Shown: one piece after another, positions 47,357 through 60,460 of the stretch
Position numbering within the stretch: the stretch's first letter is position 1
How the letters are laid out: each line of letters begins with the position of its first letter
NCBI RefSeq assembly: GCF_041146795.1
Contig: NC_135180.1
Location: 34,030,794-34,094,793, forward strand
DNA: 64,000 bases
Origin: Maylandia zebra
Lineage: Eukaryota; Chordata; Actinopteri; Cichliformes; Cichlidae
Direction: 5' to 3'
Notes under the pieces: generated by a model
The model's database searches: none
What the model saw: the letters and a program-made list of their open reading frames with translations, nothing else
What the model was told of the DNA's origin: nothing
Program-made: the position numbers and the translations under genes

Positions 47357-47660
47357 CTTAACGTCGGAAACTCTGATCCGTCCTGTCCTCGAGGTGAGTC
47401 CCGGTGGAATCCAGTGTCCCAGTTTTAACAAGTCCACAGGGCTGGATGCTGTTACACAGGGATCTTGCGCTGTTCTGTTCGCCTTTTCACGTGGGAGGGT
47501 GCAGAAAGCGTGTACATTTCAGCGTATAGCTAAATACGAGCACTCGTGTTTGTGTGGGAGTGGGACGTGTGCGCGGAGTTACAGTCAAACTTGTCAGTAT
47601 CCCATCAGCGGTTCCTATGCGGCTGTGAATGCATGTGGATGTAGCCGTTAATACACCTGT
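47357..47660 (-). promoter_or_regulatory. CpG-richer block with minus-strand splice donor; possible tmem91 first exon/promoter
   Basis: The block has clearly more CpG and GC than its surroundings. On the minus strand GACGTTAAG is followed by GTGAGG, a good splice donor, with the exon ending at 47357. This would suit an untranslated first exon of a minus-strand gene, and tmem91 (coding start 39124) is the nearest candidate downstream. On the plus strand 'cctcgag|gtgagt' (about 47393) is also a good donor, so direction is not settled. Confidence 0.3.
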
Positions 47661-49924
47661 GCAACCTGGCAGCAGTAAACGTGCATGCTTAGTCAAAGGC
47701 TCCCGTTTCCCCAATACAACATTTCCTATCGTATCCCGCTCAGTCTCTCCCCTCTCACGGAGAAAGGAAGGGCCTTGCTGTAGTTACACCACGTCAACTT
47801 TCTTCTGCCACACTCAGCTTTTCTCTGACTTTCCACATTGAAGCATCTCTCTCTCTCTTCTGCTCCTCCACCCCCTCTGTCTTCTCCCTCTCCTTATTGT
47901 CTTTTCTCAGCGCTTCTGCTACCATATTATGGCGGAAAAACTGGGTCCTAAAGCCTGTTGGTCCTCACCCTGTATTTGATGTGTTTCAATTACTCTCAGG
48001 CCCTCTTAAGCTTAGTAAGAGAAACGTGCACATGCAAAGTGAGGACATTTGCCTTTTCTTACTTCTTTAAGAGGATTACCAGGGTCAAGACTTGATTTTG
48101 GGTTGGAATTAGGATTTGGGTTAAGACCAGGGATCTAGCAGGGAGGTTTAAGGTTAGCCTTAGCAAAACAAATGTATGTCCTTTGGGATGCCATTTGATT
48201 TGAGCATTCTGGACAGGCTGAAAATACAATACCCGCAGGCAAGGTGCAAGTATGAGATGAAAAATCTCATTTATGTTGCTGCATGTAGCAAACACAAAAG
48301 TGGACACAGGCAGCAATCAAAACAGAGAGGGAACAAAAACTGAGGGAGGGGGAGCCAGAGGGCGGTTGATTATTATGCAGTTGCTTTCTTTAGGCCTATC
48401 TATATATGTGCTATTCCAGAGTGGAGGCAGTGAGATGCCCTCCGGCAAGGATGACTCCACTTTGTGTCAGTCCTTTAATGTCGGCTTCACCCTGTGACCC
48501 ACTTTAGTCACCCAGGCCAGCTCACATTAAGATCTCCAGTCAGAAATAGTCTCAAGATGCAAAAACAGACATTCCTGCTTTGGGCCATGCCTATTTTGCC
48601 TTTTTCAGGGGAGGCCATGCAGGATAAAGTTCATGCATTTCTGGACACTAGCAGTCAATGAAATCCACAGGGCTTAAGCTGAGTATTTAATGAGGTACGC
48701 TGCTCTTAGCTCGAATCCCCCTCCCCCTGAAACGGTTTAACCTTTTAGTTGTTTTTGTTCTTGCTTTTTGGTTCTTTCCAGGCAGTCAGCATAGCCACAA
48801 TGCTGCCTATCTGATGCTTCGTTTATCTTTGCCTGTCAGTGTGACAAGCATCCTCTCAGTCCAGTCCATCATGAAATAGAGATCAATATGCTCTCTTTAG
48901 TCTGAGCACATCCTCGCACATTCGCTCTATTTTCCTGCTTTTCCTTTATTCCACCATTCCTTCTCTCTTCCTTCTCTAGTTTTCTCTCATCATCTTTCTC
49001 CATCTTCTGCTCTATTTTAGCTGAAATATGCAGAGATAAGGATTAAGGATAGGCAAGGTAGGCAAGGAGATACATACAATTACTACTGGAAACCAGTGTG
49101 TCTTTTGATCATGTTAATTGATAATAAGCTTATAACCTTTAATATGAAAGTTTGAAAACAGCTGCACAACAAAATATAATGTTTTTGTCACGGTTTTGTT
49201 TTGGTTTTTTTTGTTTGATTTTTTCTCATCACTTCCATTTGGATGCTAACTTCCTAAAAAGAAGAAGAAGCAGAAGGAGGAGAAGAAGGTCCTTCATTTT
49301 TCTATAATTGTGCATTTTGTTTTTCAAGTTTCTCATGATTCTGGTTGGCCTCTATGTGCAATGTATTTTGACTCCCCCCTTAACGCATTTGTTTGCTTTA
49401 CAAACTGGTTTCCCATGCATGACCCCAAGCTTGTGGATTAAAGACTTAGATTTCAGACTAACCTGGTTTCTAGTATTCTGTGCTTGGATCCTGTCCTCAC
49501 TGAATATGCACAATGCTCAGTAAAATTAGTGGGATTTGAAATTTTGGCTTAAAATATCAGATATCAGTGTCTTTAGCCTGAAGTGATATTATTTCTGCAC
49601 TCAAATTCTTTTTACCAGTGGAAGTAAAGAAAAGATTGCAAAAGTACTACATATACATATAAGAATTTGGAAGCACTTGAATAAATAATGGCATCAGCCT
49701 CTTTAAATAATTCAGTTTTAACCAAAATTCTGAACAAAGAAAGACAAAAAGAAACAACACCACACACAGTTCTTTGTAAAGGCTTGATTACTATTTCTTC
49801 TTACAAATATTTATCTGTACATCCATTTTCTTTTGCATATCCAATTCAGAGTCACAGTTGGGCTGGAGCCCATTCCAGCTCTCATAAGCAATGAGGTGGA
49901 GTACACCTAGGCTAAGGTGCCAGT
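47661..49924. other. Intergenic, no gene recognised
   Basis: No recognisable domain, RNA gene or repeat except a purine-rich AAG/AGG tract near 49259-49290. Confidence 0.4.
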
Positions 49925-50190
49925 AATTATCCATCCATCCATCCTGAAGCCTATCCCAGCTATCATAGGGCGAGAGGCAGGGTACATCATGGATTTAGAG
50001 TCACCAGTAAACCTCGTGTACATGGCTTTGGACTGTGGGAGGAAGCTGGAGTACCCAGAAAGACCCCACACAGACACAGAGAGATCCTGCAAACTCCAAA
50101 GAAAGGCCTGATGTGGCTGGTGGATTCAAACCTAAGATCTTCTTTCTCTGAAGCAGTGGAGCTAACCACAACACCACTGTGCTGCCCCAC
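49925..50190 (-). repeat. Diverged ATGG-tailed SINE
   Basis: 'atccatccatccatcctgaa' then 'gcctatcccagctatcatag' and, at the far end, 'ccactgtgctgcccc'. Same family as 14940-15345, with internal deletions, so an older copy. Confidence 0.7.
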
Positions 50191-51599
50191 AAATATTTAA
50201 GCATTTAAAAAATGATATCAGCTTCTCTGCACTGCACTGCACTACAATTCACCCCGACTGGTTTTGTATGTGTCAGTTGCATACCAATATCCGCTGTTGA
50301 TGAGAAAGCCCTTATCACCAAGCCTGTCACTTTTAACAAGCAGGTTTGCAAATAATGAGCTAACAGTGGATTAAGACAACTTCCAGATGAGAAGGCGATG
50401 ACCACAGCAGCAACAGCATATTTACACATACAGCAGTGTTTTCAGGAATGCAGTTCAATTACTACATTTTGTAATAAGAAGAAAAAAGATGCAAATAGAG
50501 CTAGGATTGGTATTTTAAATAAGTTTGTTTTTCTCCTTTAGAAGCGCTGTGGCAGCAACAGCGCTACAGAGTTAGCCACCTCAGCAAAACCTGTAAGGGA
50601 GAATAAAGGAGGGAGAGAAGGAGGAGTGTAGTATTAGCAGAGAGCCTGAGGTGGTAAGTAGCACAATAGGGAAAACACAGCAAAACTAATACTCCCCAAG
50701 GAGGGAAAACCACATCACTCTAGATTTCAAAAACATAATTATTGACGGAACATGTTTTGTCTGCACAGGTGGCTTACAGCATCAGATTGCCTTTTCCAAT
50801 ATAAAGGGCAGAAAACATGAGCAGGAGTGATCAGGATGATCTTCGCTCAAGCCTGCTGTTATTTTTGCTTTGAAAGAGCTCCAGGGGACATATTGATGTT
50901 TTAGCAAGATGTAATCTATTATTCTTGTTACAGAAAAAAGGCTAACAAGAGATGTTGTTTGTGTGCCAAGCACTTTGGGCGAAATGCAAATGCAGCAGCT
51001 CAATCTTCCATCAGGGCTGCACACAGCTGATGAGGGATGATTTGTGTGTGCATGCGCTGCAGTACTGCTGGGTTTTACACACCAGCAGAGGGGAAATGCA
51101 GCCCTTGTACATCCATCCCTCCATGCAAGACAATACATGAAGAAAGTTGGCGCTCATGACTCTCATTTCTATCCATGAATGTTCGGGCTCCACTCTCTGC
51201 CTCTGGAGAGCTAAATTATTTATGTTACATAGGGAAAGAATTGCTTAGGGATACAACAACAATCAAAATGGCACTCAGCATGTGGCACAAACACACTCAC
51301 ACAAAATGCAAGGATGTTTATGATAAACACAATTTGAATATGGACACATGCTTTAGCGATAGTATTAAGTATTATCATGCTCATAATTGTAGCTATTTTG
51401 ACTGGATGAGTGAGTGAATTCTCAGGAACACAGATTAATGTTTCATTAATGTTTGAGCTTTGAGGGGGACAAAAGGTGATGCAGTGTTGCTTTGCATTGA
51501 AGAGAGCTCGGTGATCAATAGTTTAACATAGCAGCTTGTGATGTAAACTGTTCTAATGGGATGGAAGTTTCATCACTCATGATGCATTTTGTCATGATC
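50191..51599. other. Intergenic, no gene recognised
   Basis: Only one exon-like pattern stands out, on the minus strand at about 50537-50591: a long pyrimidine tract, ttacag, and a short open frame. No domain is recognised. Confidence 0.35.
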
Positions 51600-52860
51600 C
51601 TGGTGAGTGTCTGTGTTTTCCTGCATCCGTCTTGTGAGTAGAGTTCTGGTTTCTCACCTGTTCTGCTCACCTGCTATCCATCGACGGCAATCAGCGTTCG
51701 TCAGCTACCTCATGGCGGTAACCAAGCCTCATTGCTTCTTGTCTTCATGTTTATTCTTTGTATTTACCATGATTTTCCGGTGCCTTCAGTTACCTCAGTC
51801 TGAGGTGATTCTTGGCGAACACGAACAGACTTTACAATTTCTAACAATGTAAAACCATTAGTGATAAACAAGGGGATGTTCTGGCTACTGTATTGGAGCT
51901 CAGGTCTGATTTTGCTCCTGGTTCCAATTGGTCACCTCGTTTTTTTATTGCCAACTCCTCTCCCTGCTCCCGAGGGATTCATTCTGAATTTTCCACTGCT
52001 GCTTTTCTGAAAATCATGCTGGTGTTTTTCAATGCAGTCTCCCTGTTTTTCAATGCAGTCTCCCTTCTAAGGGGAACTCAGTCGGTTCAGGGGTTTTCTA
52101 TTGCAGTGTTCTCTAGTGTTCGGCGGCTCACTGTGCTTTCCTCAGTTCACAACAAATATCAGGACCTCCAGGAGATCTTTAGTAAGGACAACGTGTTGTT
52201 TCTTAGATCTCACAGGCCTTATGACAGCGCCATTGAGCTCCTTCCTAGCGCCCCATTACCCTCTAGCAGAATTTACAACCTGTCTAGGCCCAGGAGGAAG
52301 GCAGTGGAAAACTATATTCTTAAGTCATTGGCAGCCGGCATCATCCGTCCATCCTCTTCCCTAGTAGGTGCAAGACATGGGCCAACTCCCACATCACGGA
52401 AACACCTTCACCTGTTTCTCGGTTTCGCAAACTTCCACTGACATTTTATTCGGAGTTACAGCCAGGTAGCTGCGCCACTCACCTCACCTCCACTAAGATT
52501 CTACTCATCTGGTCCCCAGAAGCCAAAGCAGCCTTCCTTAAATCAAAACAACAATTCACCTCTGCACCCGTTCTGGTCCACCCCGATACCACGAAACCAT
52601 TCGTTGTAGGGGTAAATGCCTCAGACACCCGCTCCCAAGTATGTACCAGGACAAAAGGTATGGCTTGCTGGCATCCTTCTCAAATCACTCTTCTGCAAGC
52701 CTACTCCACGCTACATTGGACCATATGAGATCCAAGTCATCATCAGTCCTATGTCAGTTAAATTTAAACTCCCTGCCTACATGTGCATACATCCCAATTT
52801 CCATGTTTCTCAAGTCAAGCCAGTGCACTCCAGTTCTTTGTCCCCTTTGACACATTAAAA
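51600..52860 (+). mobile_element. Internally deleted Ty3/gypsy pol relic
   Basis: About 52150-52360 encodes the start of a gypsy reverse transcriptase ([17 protein letters not shown], then [12 protein letters not shown]). About 52490-52620 resembles the RNase H start ([16 protein letters not shown]) in another frame. 52616-52858 matches the integrase C-terminal/chromodomain part ([25 protein letters not shown]). The palm of the RT, most of RNase H and the integrase core are missing, so pol is collapsed to about 0.7 kb. The left part (51600-52140) is unassigned. No LTRs were identified. Confidence 0.7.
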
Positions 52861-54714
52861 AGCACATTTTATTACAGTTAGAATTTCTGGTATCAGTGAG
52901 ATCTTAAGAAAAATTCGTCCAACTTTACACTTTTTAATCTTATTGAAACCTTAGCAACATGACCTTATGGGTTTAGGTCTATTATCAAAACAGTCATATA
53001 TCAGAAAGTCATTTTAATACAGGGTCAATGTTATATAAAAGATCTAGTTTAAAAGTAAAAATCATCATATTAAAAATAAAATCCAGCAAAGTGGGACATT
53101 AACCGTTACAGTCCATCACTCAACTTCCCAAATTTAAAAAAAAAATTGAACTCCTCCTTTAAATCTGGTAACTTTTTATTCAGGAGAAAATGCAGGCACT
53201 GCAGCCTGAATATGCTAAAATGCCCCTCAGAGAATAACAGTTATTTGCATGTCAAAGTATGAATCTCAATGGTGAAGCTGTAGCAAAACCATTAGTAGAG
53301 AGCTGAGTGTTATCCTGGCTGCCAGTTTTTTCAACAGTGTTACTGTAACCAAAATGTAATAAATGCAATAAACAAAACCAGCCTAAGACCAGAATGATTA
53401 GATATTTAGTGGAAACGATGACTTAGATTCTATGTCCCAAATGTATCTGAAAAATATAGAGTAATACAAACAATTAGGTAGAATAGGACATTTTTAAAAT
53501 CCCTTATTAAGCCATGAGACTAACCCTGAAGTAGTTGTTTATTTAAAGACACATGTGGGACAAACCTAAAGCTGTGGACTACCTTTTATTGTGTCTGATA
53601 TCTCATTTCATTAAGACCCAGAAGTGATTTATGAATGTTAACAGTATGCAATAGTGTACATAGCCCAATTTTTATGACCAGATATGTGTACAAGTTTCTT
53701 TATGTTTTTCAGTATTAGATATAGAGTTTCCCAATATAGGTGGTATTGTTCACCTTTTGAGTCTCTGTATGAGTGCTTGTGTGTCCATGTGTCATCACAG
53801 CAAAATGTGGTCTTAGAGACATCTAGCAGTTGTAGTGGGAAATATATCAAAGGTGGTTTTGAGCACTTTTGTGGGTGTTTGCCTGACAGCTGGACTATCT
53901 GTGGACAGATTTTGGAAAAACAAAATTGCAGTATCCGTGTAATCGGCTGCTGCTCCAGGGTAAAAGATCATTGTCAATTAAAAGACACATATGAACGTGC
54001 ACCTGAAGCTCCACCATGCCTAGTGCCTTAAAGTATTATTCCTGTGGCTTTCTATTTCTGTGACGAGTCTACAGCAATCGTGCTTTGTTGAATAAAATTA
54101 CAAATATATCAAAATGTGTCATTAACACATACTTCATCTGAAGGCTCAGTGGGCAGCCATGGGCAGAGCTCCCGAAGAGTGCTTCACAGCAATACGGAAG
54201 CCTGCACTATTTAACAGAGGTCACCACACAAAATGATATTACACAACTCTGCTTGGCGCTCTCTCTCTCTCTTTCTCTGTTTCTCATCTTCTGTGGTGCA
54301 CTGTGATATATTTTCCCAGATGCAGCAAATTTTCCCACATCTTCCTCCTTTTATTCATTAACCTAGCGGTGAACTGAAACAGCACCTCATTATGAACATT
54401 TGAAAGGGACAGTGTAAGAGCCACTAATCAGATCAGACAGCAAATAAATACCAGAGCATGCACACATGCCAAGAAATGTTCAGTACACACTCATCCCTGC
54501 ATGCGCGCACATGTGCACATATACACAACTTTTGGGGAATTTTGGCTGGATTTCTATTAGTGTAATGAAATTGTGGTAAGTAATGAAATAAATGCTTAAG
54601 TGCCAATTCAAGAGTAATTGATTTACTTGAGAGGGGAGGCTGAATAAAGAAAAAGCTTTTTCTTTTTCTTTTTGTCATTTTTATGCACGTGACATCATGA
54701 TGGGAAAGGGGGAG
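52861..54714. other. Intergenic, no gene recognised
   Basis: AT-rich; no recognisable domain or RNA gene. The right-hand part just before the GT/G tract is also unassigned. Confidence 0.4.
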
Positions 54715-54718
54715 GTGT

Positions 54719-54760
<42 letters not shown>
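54715..54760. repeat. (GT)n followed by a 28-base G run
   Basis: GT repeats at about 54715-54732 pass directly into uninterrupted G at 54733-54760. Such a tract is able in principle to form G-quadruplex structures and is prone to length error in sequencing. Confidence 0.85.
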
Positions 54761-54765
<5 letters not shown>

Positions 54766-55539
54766 ACAGAGGAAGAGCAAATAAAGATAAAAGCAGACAA
54801 AGACAGAAACATCCAAACAGACAAGATGAAAGATGGGGGATTGGACAGGAGCCTCAGGTCTGAGGTCTTCTGGCAATTAAAGTGATTAATATCCTCCTGC
54901 CGAGGAAGTGATGGGAATGGGGGGTGTTTGGTTAATGGAGTCAGATTAAGAATAATTGTTGCTCAGACAGTCTGTCTGTAAAGGACTAAAAGAGGCTGAG
55001 AACACCCAGAAGAGACAGGGTTAGAAGCAAAGATTGTTCACATAAAGTCATGATACCTAGAAGCTCTGTGTGTATCCTGATGGAAGAGGAAAATTGAGAA
55101 ATATAAAATGACAGAACAATGATAAATATAAGGGGCAAACAGAAGCTTTTGTGGAATTTTATGTTTTTCCCCTCACCAATCCATTCTGGCATTTGTTCTT
55201 GAAGCCCCTTAATGAGCACCAGATCCAACACCTGAGTGCACCTTCTTGTCAAAGCATCAGGCTAACAAAATACACTCATCAGTAGTGTTATTTACAGCGA
55301 TAACAGTCAACCTTTCCACTTCTTTTCCAGTTTTGTTTTTAATATATTTCCATCTATACATTGCAGAAAGGTGGTAAGCAGTGGAGAGGCCTTAAGGTTT
55401 CAGTAGAAATTAGTTTATGCACTGAATCAACTGCTTGACTGACGCAGCATCTTAGTTTTATTTGTTGTATTCATAGCAGAATCAATCCCAGTGGATTAAT
55501 GGATGTAATCTGAGTGTGCTCCAGGCTAGTTGGTGATGT
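54761..55539. other. Unassigned spacer with one coding-like minus-strand stretch
   Basis: On the minus strand about 55185-55252 reads VLDLVLIKGLQEQMPEWIG, which looks more protein-like than its surroundings and faintly recalls helical Gag/SCAN-type sequence. No splice acceptor of quality precedes it. Confidence 0.3.
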
Positions 55540-56120
55540 CATCCTGACTCCTCTTCTTCTTGCTTGTCTCCTTAGGGAGGCCACAGAAAATCATCTGCCT
55601 CCATCTCATCCTATCCCCAGCATTCTCCTCTGTCACATCTACCTTCTGCATGTCTTCTTTCATTACATCCATGAATTTTCTCTGCATTCTGTCTTTTTTT
55701 TCTATTCCCTAGCAGCTCCATCTTCAACATCCTCTATCCAGTTAATCTACTATCCCTCCTCTACACATGTCCAAACACTCACAGCCTTACCTCTCTGACT
55801 GACCTCACCTGTCAGTCTGCTCATCACCACTGCAACCAGCAAGGGTCTCAGAGCTGATCCCTGATGTAATTCCACTCCCACTTTGAACCCATATGTTACT
55901 TGTACACACCCCACCACTGTCTTGCTGCCCTCATACATGTTCTGCATCACCCTCAGTTACTTCTCTGCCACTCCTCACTCCCTCATACAGAACCACGGTT
56001 CCTCTCTTGGCACCCTATTATATGTTTTCTCTAGATCCATAAAGACACAGTGCAACTGTGACCTTCTCTATACTTCTCCATCAACACTCTCAAAGCAGAC
56101 ATCAGATCTGTAATGCTCTT
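55540..56120 (-). mobile_element. RTE-type LINE reverse transcriptase fragment
   Basis: The minus-strand translation of about 55750-55950 gives MYEGSKTVV and VGVELHQGSALRPLLVAVVM, matching the RT palm region of a common fish RTE-like LINE. About 55620-55690 gives a FMDVMKEDMQKVDVTEE-type stretch, which matches the C-terminal end of the same ORF2. The part between, including the catalytic FADD region, is deleted or degraded. A defective 3' fragment. Confidence 0.65.
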
Positions 56121-59100
56121 TCTCAGCATTAAGTCACACTTCTGCTAGCTGATCATCACCTTCCTTCCATCTTTTTGATAAAGGGTCCCAACAACTCTTT
56201 TATCAAAATACATCTGAGGATCTAATGCGGCTGAAAATATTCACTAACTCAACTTCTTCCTATAATGGAGTTCAACAGGCACCTTCCCAAATTAGGTTTT
56301 CTCAACTGTATCATATGATTGGATATTTAATATGAAAAGGGATATTACACTTTCACTGCACATCCTTCAATTCATGATTGTCTTGTTGTTTTTTATCCAT
56401 TCCATTTATGACCCTTTATGCAGCATTACCACTTCATATTTATGTGACGTCATGCCAGTAGGGAATTTCTGCTCAGGCAGTGAGGGCAGACAAAGGGAAC
56501 GGAGGAAGAAGGGGGAGGAAAGAGATGAGGAATGAGAACAATATGTGTTAGGTTGGACCTCGCTGGAGTGAGAGCTGAAGTGAAATGCTTCCCCGTGGGA
56601 GAGAGAAAGTGAAAAGAGGACTTGCTTGTCTTGTAAATAAAAAATTTGTAAAAAAATGTGAAAGAATGGATGGGGTGACTGAAAAAATAAAGGACACACA
56701 TAGGTAAGAGAGACGATAGTGAGAGAGGGTTGTTCCTGGTTTGGAGCAAAGGAGATATAGGTTGTTGTAAGAGAGGGTTTTTACCACTGCAACCCTTGCT
56801 TATAGCTTCCTCTGACGTACTTGTCGTCCTGAAGGCCTGAATGATTTATTAAAGTGAGGAGTGGCAGAGAAGAGGGCAGCCAGGCGAGCTCTGATTAACT
56901 AGGGGAGCAAGGGAGGACAAGCACTCCTCTATTATTCATTACTCCACAGGAGCACAGAGTGGGAACACAGGAAGAATGGATGTGGTAGGGAAAGAATGAA
57001 AGAAAAAGGCGGAGTGGACATATTTGCATGGATCTTTCTGCTCACCTCAGTGTCTGATTGAGAAAGAATGCAGAAATACAGGCACATGTGTGTGCATGCA
57101 TGCAAACAAGTCCACATGCCAACAGACACTAACATGATGTCCCTTGAAGGCAGTTGGCTGGCTGTCACACATAATTTTCACAGAATACGAGAAGACGTCA
57201 GTACAGTTCTGATAGCTGAAAAACAGATATGCATATTTGTTGCTGCACTGTAGTGCTAGAAAAGCAAATGTATACTCGTTTGTTGTTCTTAAATAATGAA
57301 GCAAAGCGTTCCCCAAGTTCACGCTGAAGATGCTTTCCTGCCCTAAGTCACCCAAAAGACTAACAAAGAAGGGCATCTGATTAATACCTCAAAGGTAAAA
57401 ACATATAATATTGATGCCCTTTGGGTCAACTGGTTGCTCTGGTTGAAAACTGTGTGTTTGTGGGTATGTGTGTTCTTATAAATGATTTTATACTTTTTTC
57501 GCAAGTAAAAGTGATTTATTCTATATATTTTTTCTCTTTTGGACATTATCGGAACAGATTTTAGATTATATCTGTTGACTCAACATACTCTCAATCACTC
57601 AGGGTATGAATCACATTTTTCATGGCTAGTTGCTCTATAGATAATCGCTACATTTCTCCGCAAACAGAAAACTGCCTGCTGTGTCGTTTTACACCTTTTA
57701 TGTCTCTTCATTTAATTTTTTCATCCAGTTCTAACATTTATTGTCCCTATTTTTAGTAGATTTCCTTCAGCTTTCTACTTCACTTTGTGACAGTAAAGCT
57801 CACTTTCTCTCTGTGTGATTACGTTCTTATATGTCTGCAGCAGTAAAGGGCCAGCCTGCTATGTCAAGTAGTGTTGCCAGACACCGATTGGGAAATATGC
57901 TCTCTGAGAAAGCCAGCTTGTCTGAAACCATTATATGTGTGTGTGCAGGTGTGCCACACTCCTCCGACAGCAGGCCACGGCACTAACAGTTCATTTTGGT
58001 CCATCGTGGTTATAATGGGGTTTAAATGAGGCAGCAAATGAGTTCTGCTTGAAGAGAATTACTGTTCTGCAAAGAAGTCTTCACAACGTCAGATGCAGTT
58101 CTTTTACCAGTGCAGGTCTTGCAAAGAGATATGGGTTTGACTGAAGACTTGTGATTATATGCAAAAGAAAAAAAGGGGGTTTTAGACTTTTCAGAAACAG
58201 AAATTACTGCAGAAAATGTTGTGCTTTGTAAACCAAAGCATTGGCTGCAGAGGAAGGCAGTGTTTAACCATTAGGTTCAAACTTTCAGATTATAATTACT
58301 ACACTGAACTGTGCTGGGTTTAACAATGATGGGGACTATTAGTTTATGTGACAAGAACTCATTATTTATAAAATAGCAGTATCAATTTTAAATGTAAAGA
58401 ACAAAACCGCGATTATGAAAACTGATGAAATGGCTCAACTTGCTCATCAGCTTGCTGCAATTTTATCTTTCTAGAAACCAAAAGAGTGAAACAGCTTACA
58501 ACAACATCTTACCTCATTGAGTTGCTGACTTAAACAGCTTCTTGTTTTTTAATTTAAGACGAAATGATTTTTCACTGCATCATGTGTTCCTGCTCTATAC
58601 CATGGCCTTCTAGCTGAGTTGAAGATCTATTTCAGTGAAACATTATGTATTCTGCCACAGGCCACTGGACATTTCAGTTCACTTAAATCACCTGAATTAT
58701 TCACCAGACACACAGCATTAGTTCATCACAGCTGTGTGTGTGTGAGAGAGTTAACAGTGATGCTGTATATCCACTAACTGTATGTCATTATTATCATGTT
58801 TGTATAATCTGCATAACATGAAACATTTAAAGAAAACAGCAGTCAGCTTCAATCAGTGTTGGCAGTAATTGTCCTCAGGGATTGTGTTGAAGAATACAAG
58901 CGTTGGTGTTAATATCAGTGCAGATAGTCTGTAGATCAAAAGATGCAAATCAGAGTTAATTAAAAAAAAAAAAAACCTGTTCATCATGCGTGTAGCTTTT
59001 TCGGTAATTACACTTATTCATAAGAATACAGTTAACTAATTCATTAAATATCACAGCAGTCCTGTGGGTGCTCTGTGGTGTAAAAGCAAAAAGACTGAAA

Positions 59101-60460
59101 AAGATCAGGGAAATGAATGCAACTTCAAATAAGAAGAAATAAAAGAAATTAGCAGATGTTTTTCCATGTATAATGTACAGTGTGGGATAATGCTGCAGAC
59201 CAGCCTTGAATGGTGCTTTGTCATATATTACTATATACAGTTTTTGCTTGCAAAACATGCAGCTGTTGAAATACTTAATAATACAATGCCATCTGTTGGT
59301 CAGTAAGGGACATTTCAAAATGGTATTTTCAAGTAACAAAACTCCAAATACAGCACATTTTAAAGAAAAGGCAAAAACAAAAACACGATTTTCATCTTTT
59401 TATTCAGTATTCAAAAATTTGATCACTATGTGCTCCGTAGAAGCCTAAAGGTTAGATGCACAGAGGGCCCTAGTAACACGTGAAACTTGTGTGGAAACAA
59501 AAAAATATATAATAAAACCAGTTGTTGTCACCACATGCACTACACCACTGTGAGTACACACACAAACACATCCACCCGGAAAACACTTTCAAAAAAGACA
59601 CACTTATTTAGTGAGCATAAACATACAACACAAACCTGAAGGCAAAAAGAAAATACTGAGGTTGAAAATACTATGGTAAACCTACTACCGCTGTAATGAT
59701 AGGAGAACACAACTCCTGACATTCAAAAAAAATCACACATATTTCAAGAATATTGTTGTTATTAGGATTTAACAGCCACTGTAGCCAGAAAAAGTTACAG
59801 TTAAATACTAGTACTAATATCTGAGAAACTATTTGCAAAGACTGTGATATCTGAGTACATTTCTGAAATATTATGTAAAGTAAAACATTCCCTGCTAACT
59901 GCTCTCTTTTACTGTGGTGCTTCCTTTCTGCAAACTTTTCCAGGAATGGAAACTTAGATTTTACTTTGATTGAAGCAAAGCATTTCTAAACTGAGCAGTC
60001 ACAAGATTTCACACACCTGCCATGACTTTGCTGATAAGTTGACTGAACATCAAAAGCCAGTGTTTGCATTCTGATTAGTAACCTTACCAACTTTTTACTC
60101 ATTGTATGGTGAACCCTTGACTGAAGCCTAAGTAATCCGAACAACATGGACCTTCACCCCTTTGTAACATTTGGATAGACAACAAAACTTGACTATCTGT
60201 TATAGAGTTGTAACATAGATAATTATTCTACAGCCAAGCCGGTACAAACGTAAAAAGATTTATCCTTGTCAGTACAGCCAAAAGGAGTATAGAGACTTCA
60301 CCTTTGCCTCTCCTTCTCTGACAGATCACAAAAAATCTTTTAGGTCTGCAGTCTTTTTATGGCCGTACAGACAGTTTGTTCAACTAAAAGTCTGAAGCTA
60401 TAAAGCATCTGAGAATATTCCCTGCATCAGTTTGACCAGACCTGATAATCAGGATGCCAC
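56121..60460. other. Downstream flank and 3' UTR region of ppp1r13l; no other gene recognised
   Basis: No recognisable protein domain or RNA gene. A minus-strand AATAAA (tttatt at 59399-59404) lies about 1.06 kb past the ppp1r13l stop, so roughly 59380-60460 may be its 3' UTR. Confidence 0.4.

Noticed and set aside
47313-47651. 112-residue Cys-rich plus-strand frame
   Set aside because: It has no recognisable domain or signal peptide, and lies in a CpG-richer block better explained as promoter or untranslated exon.
54433-54876. 147-residue minus-strand frame
   Set aside because: It contains a long Pro and Thr-His run translated from the poly-G and GT tract; low complexity, no domain.
55514-56113. 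Plus-strand frames in the LINE fragment
   Set aside because: They are the antisense of an RTE-like reverse transcriptase fragment.
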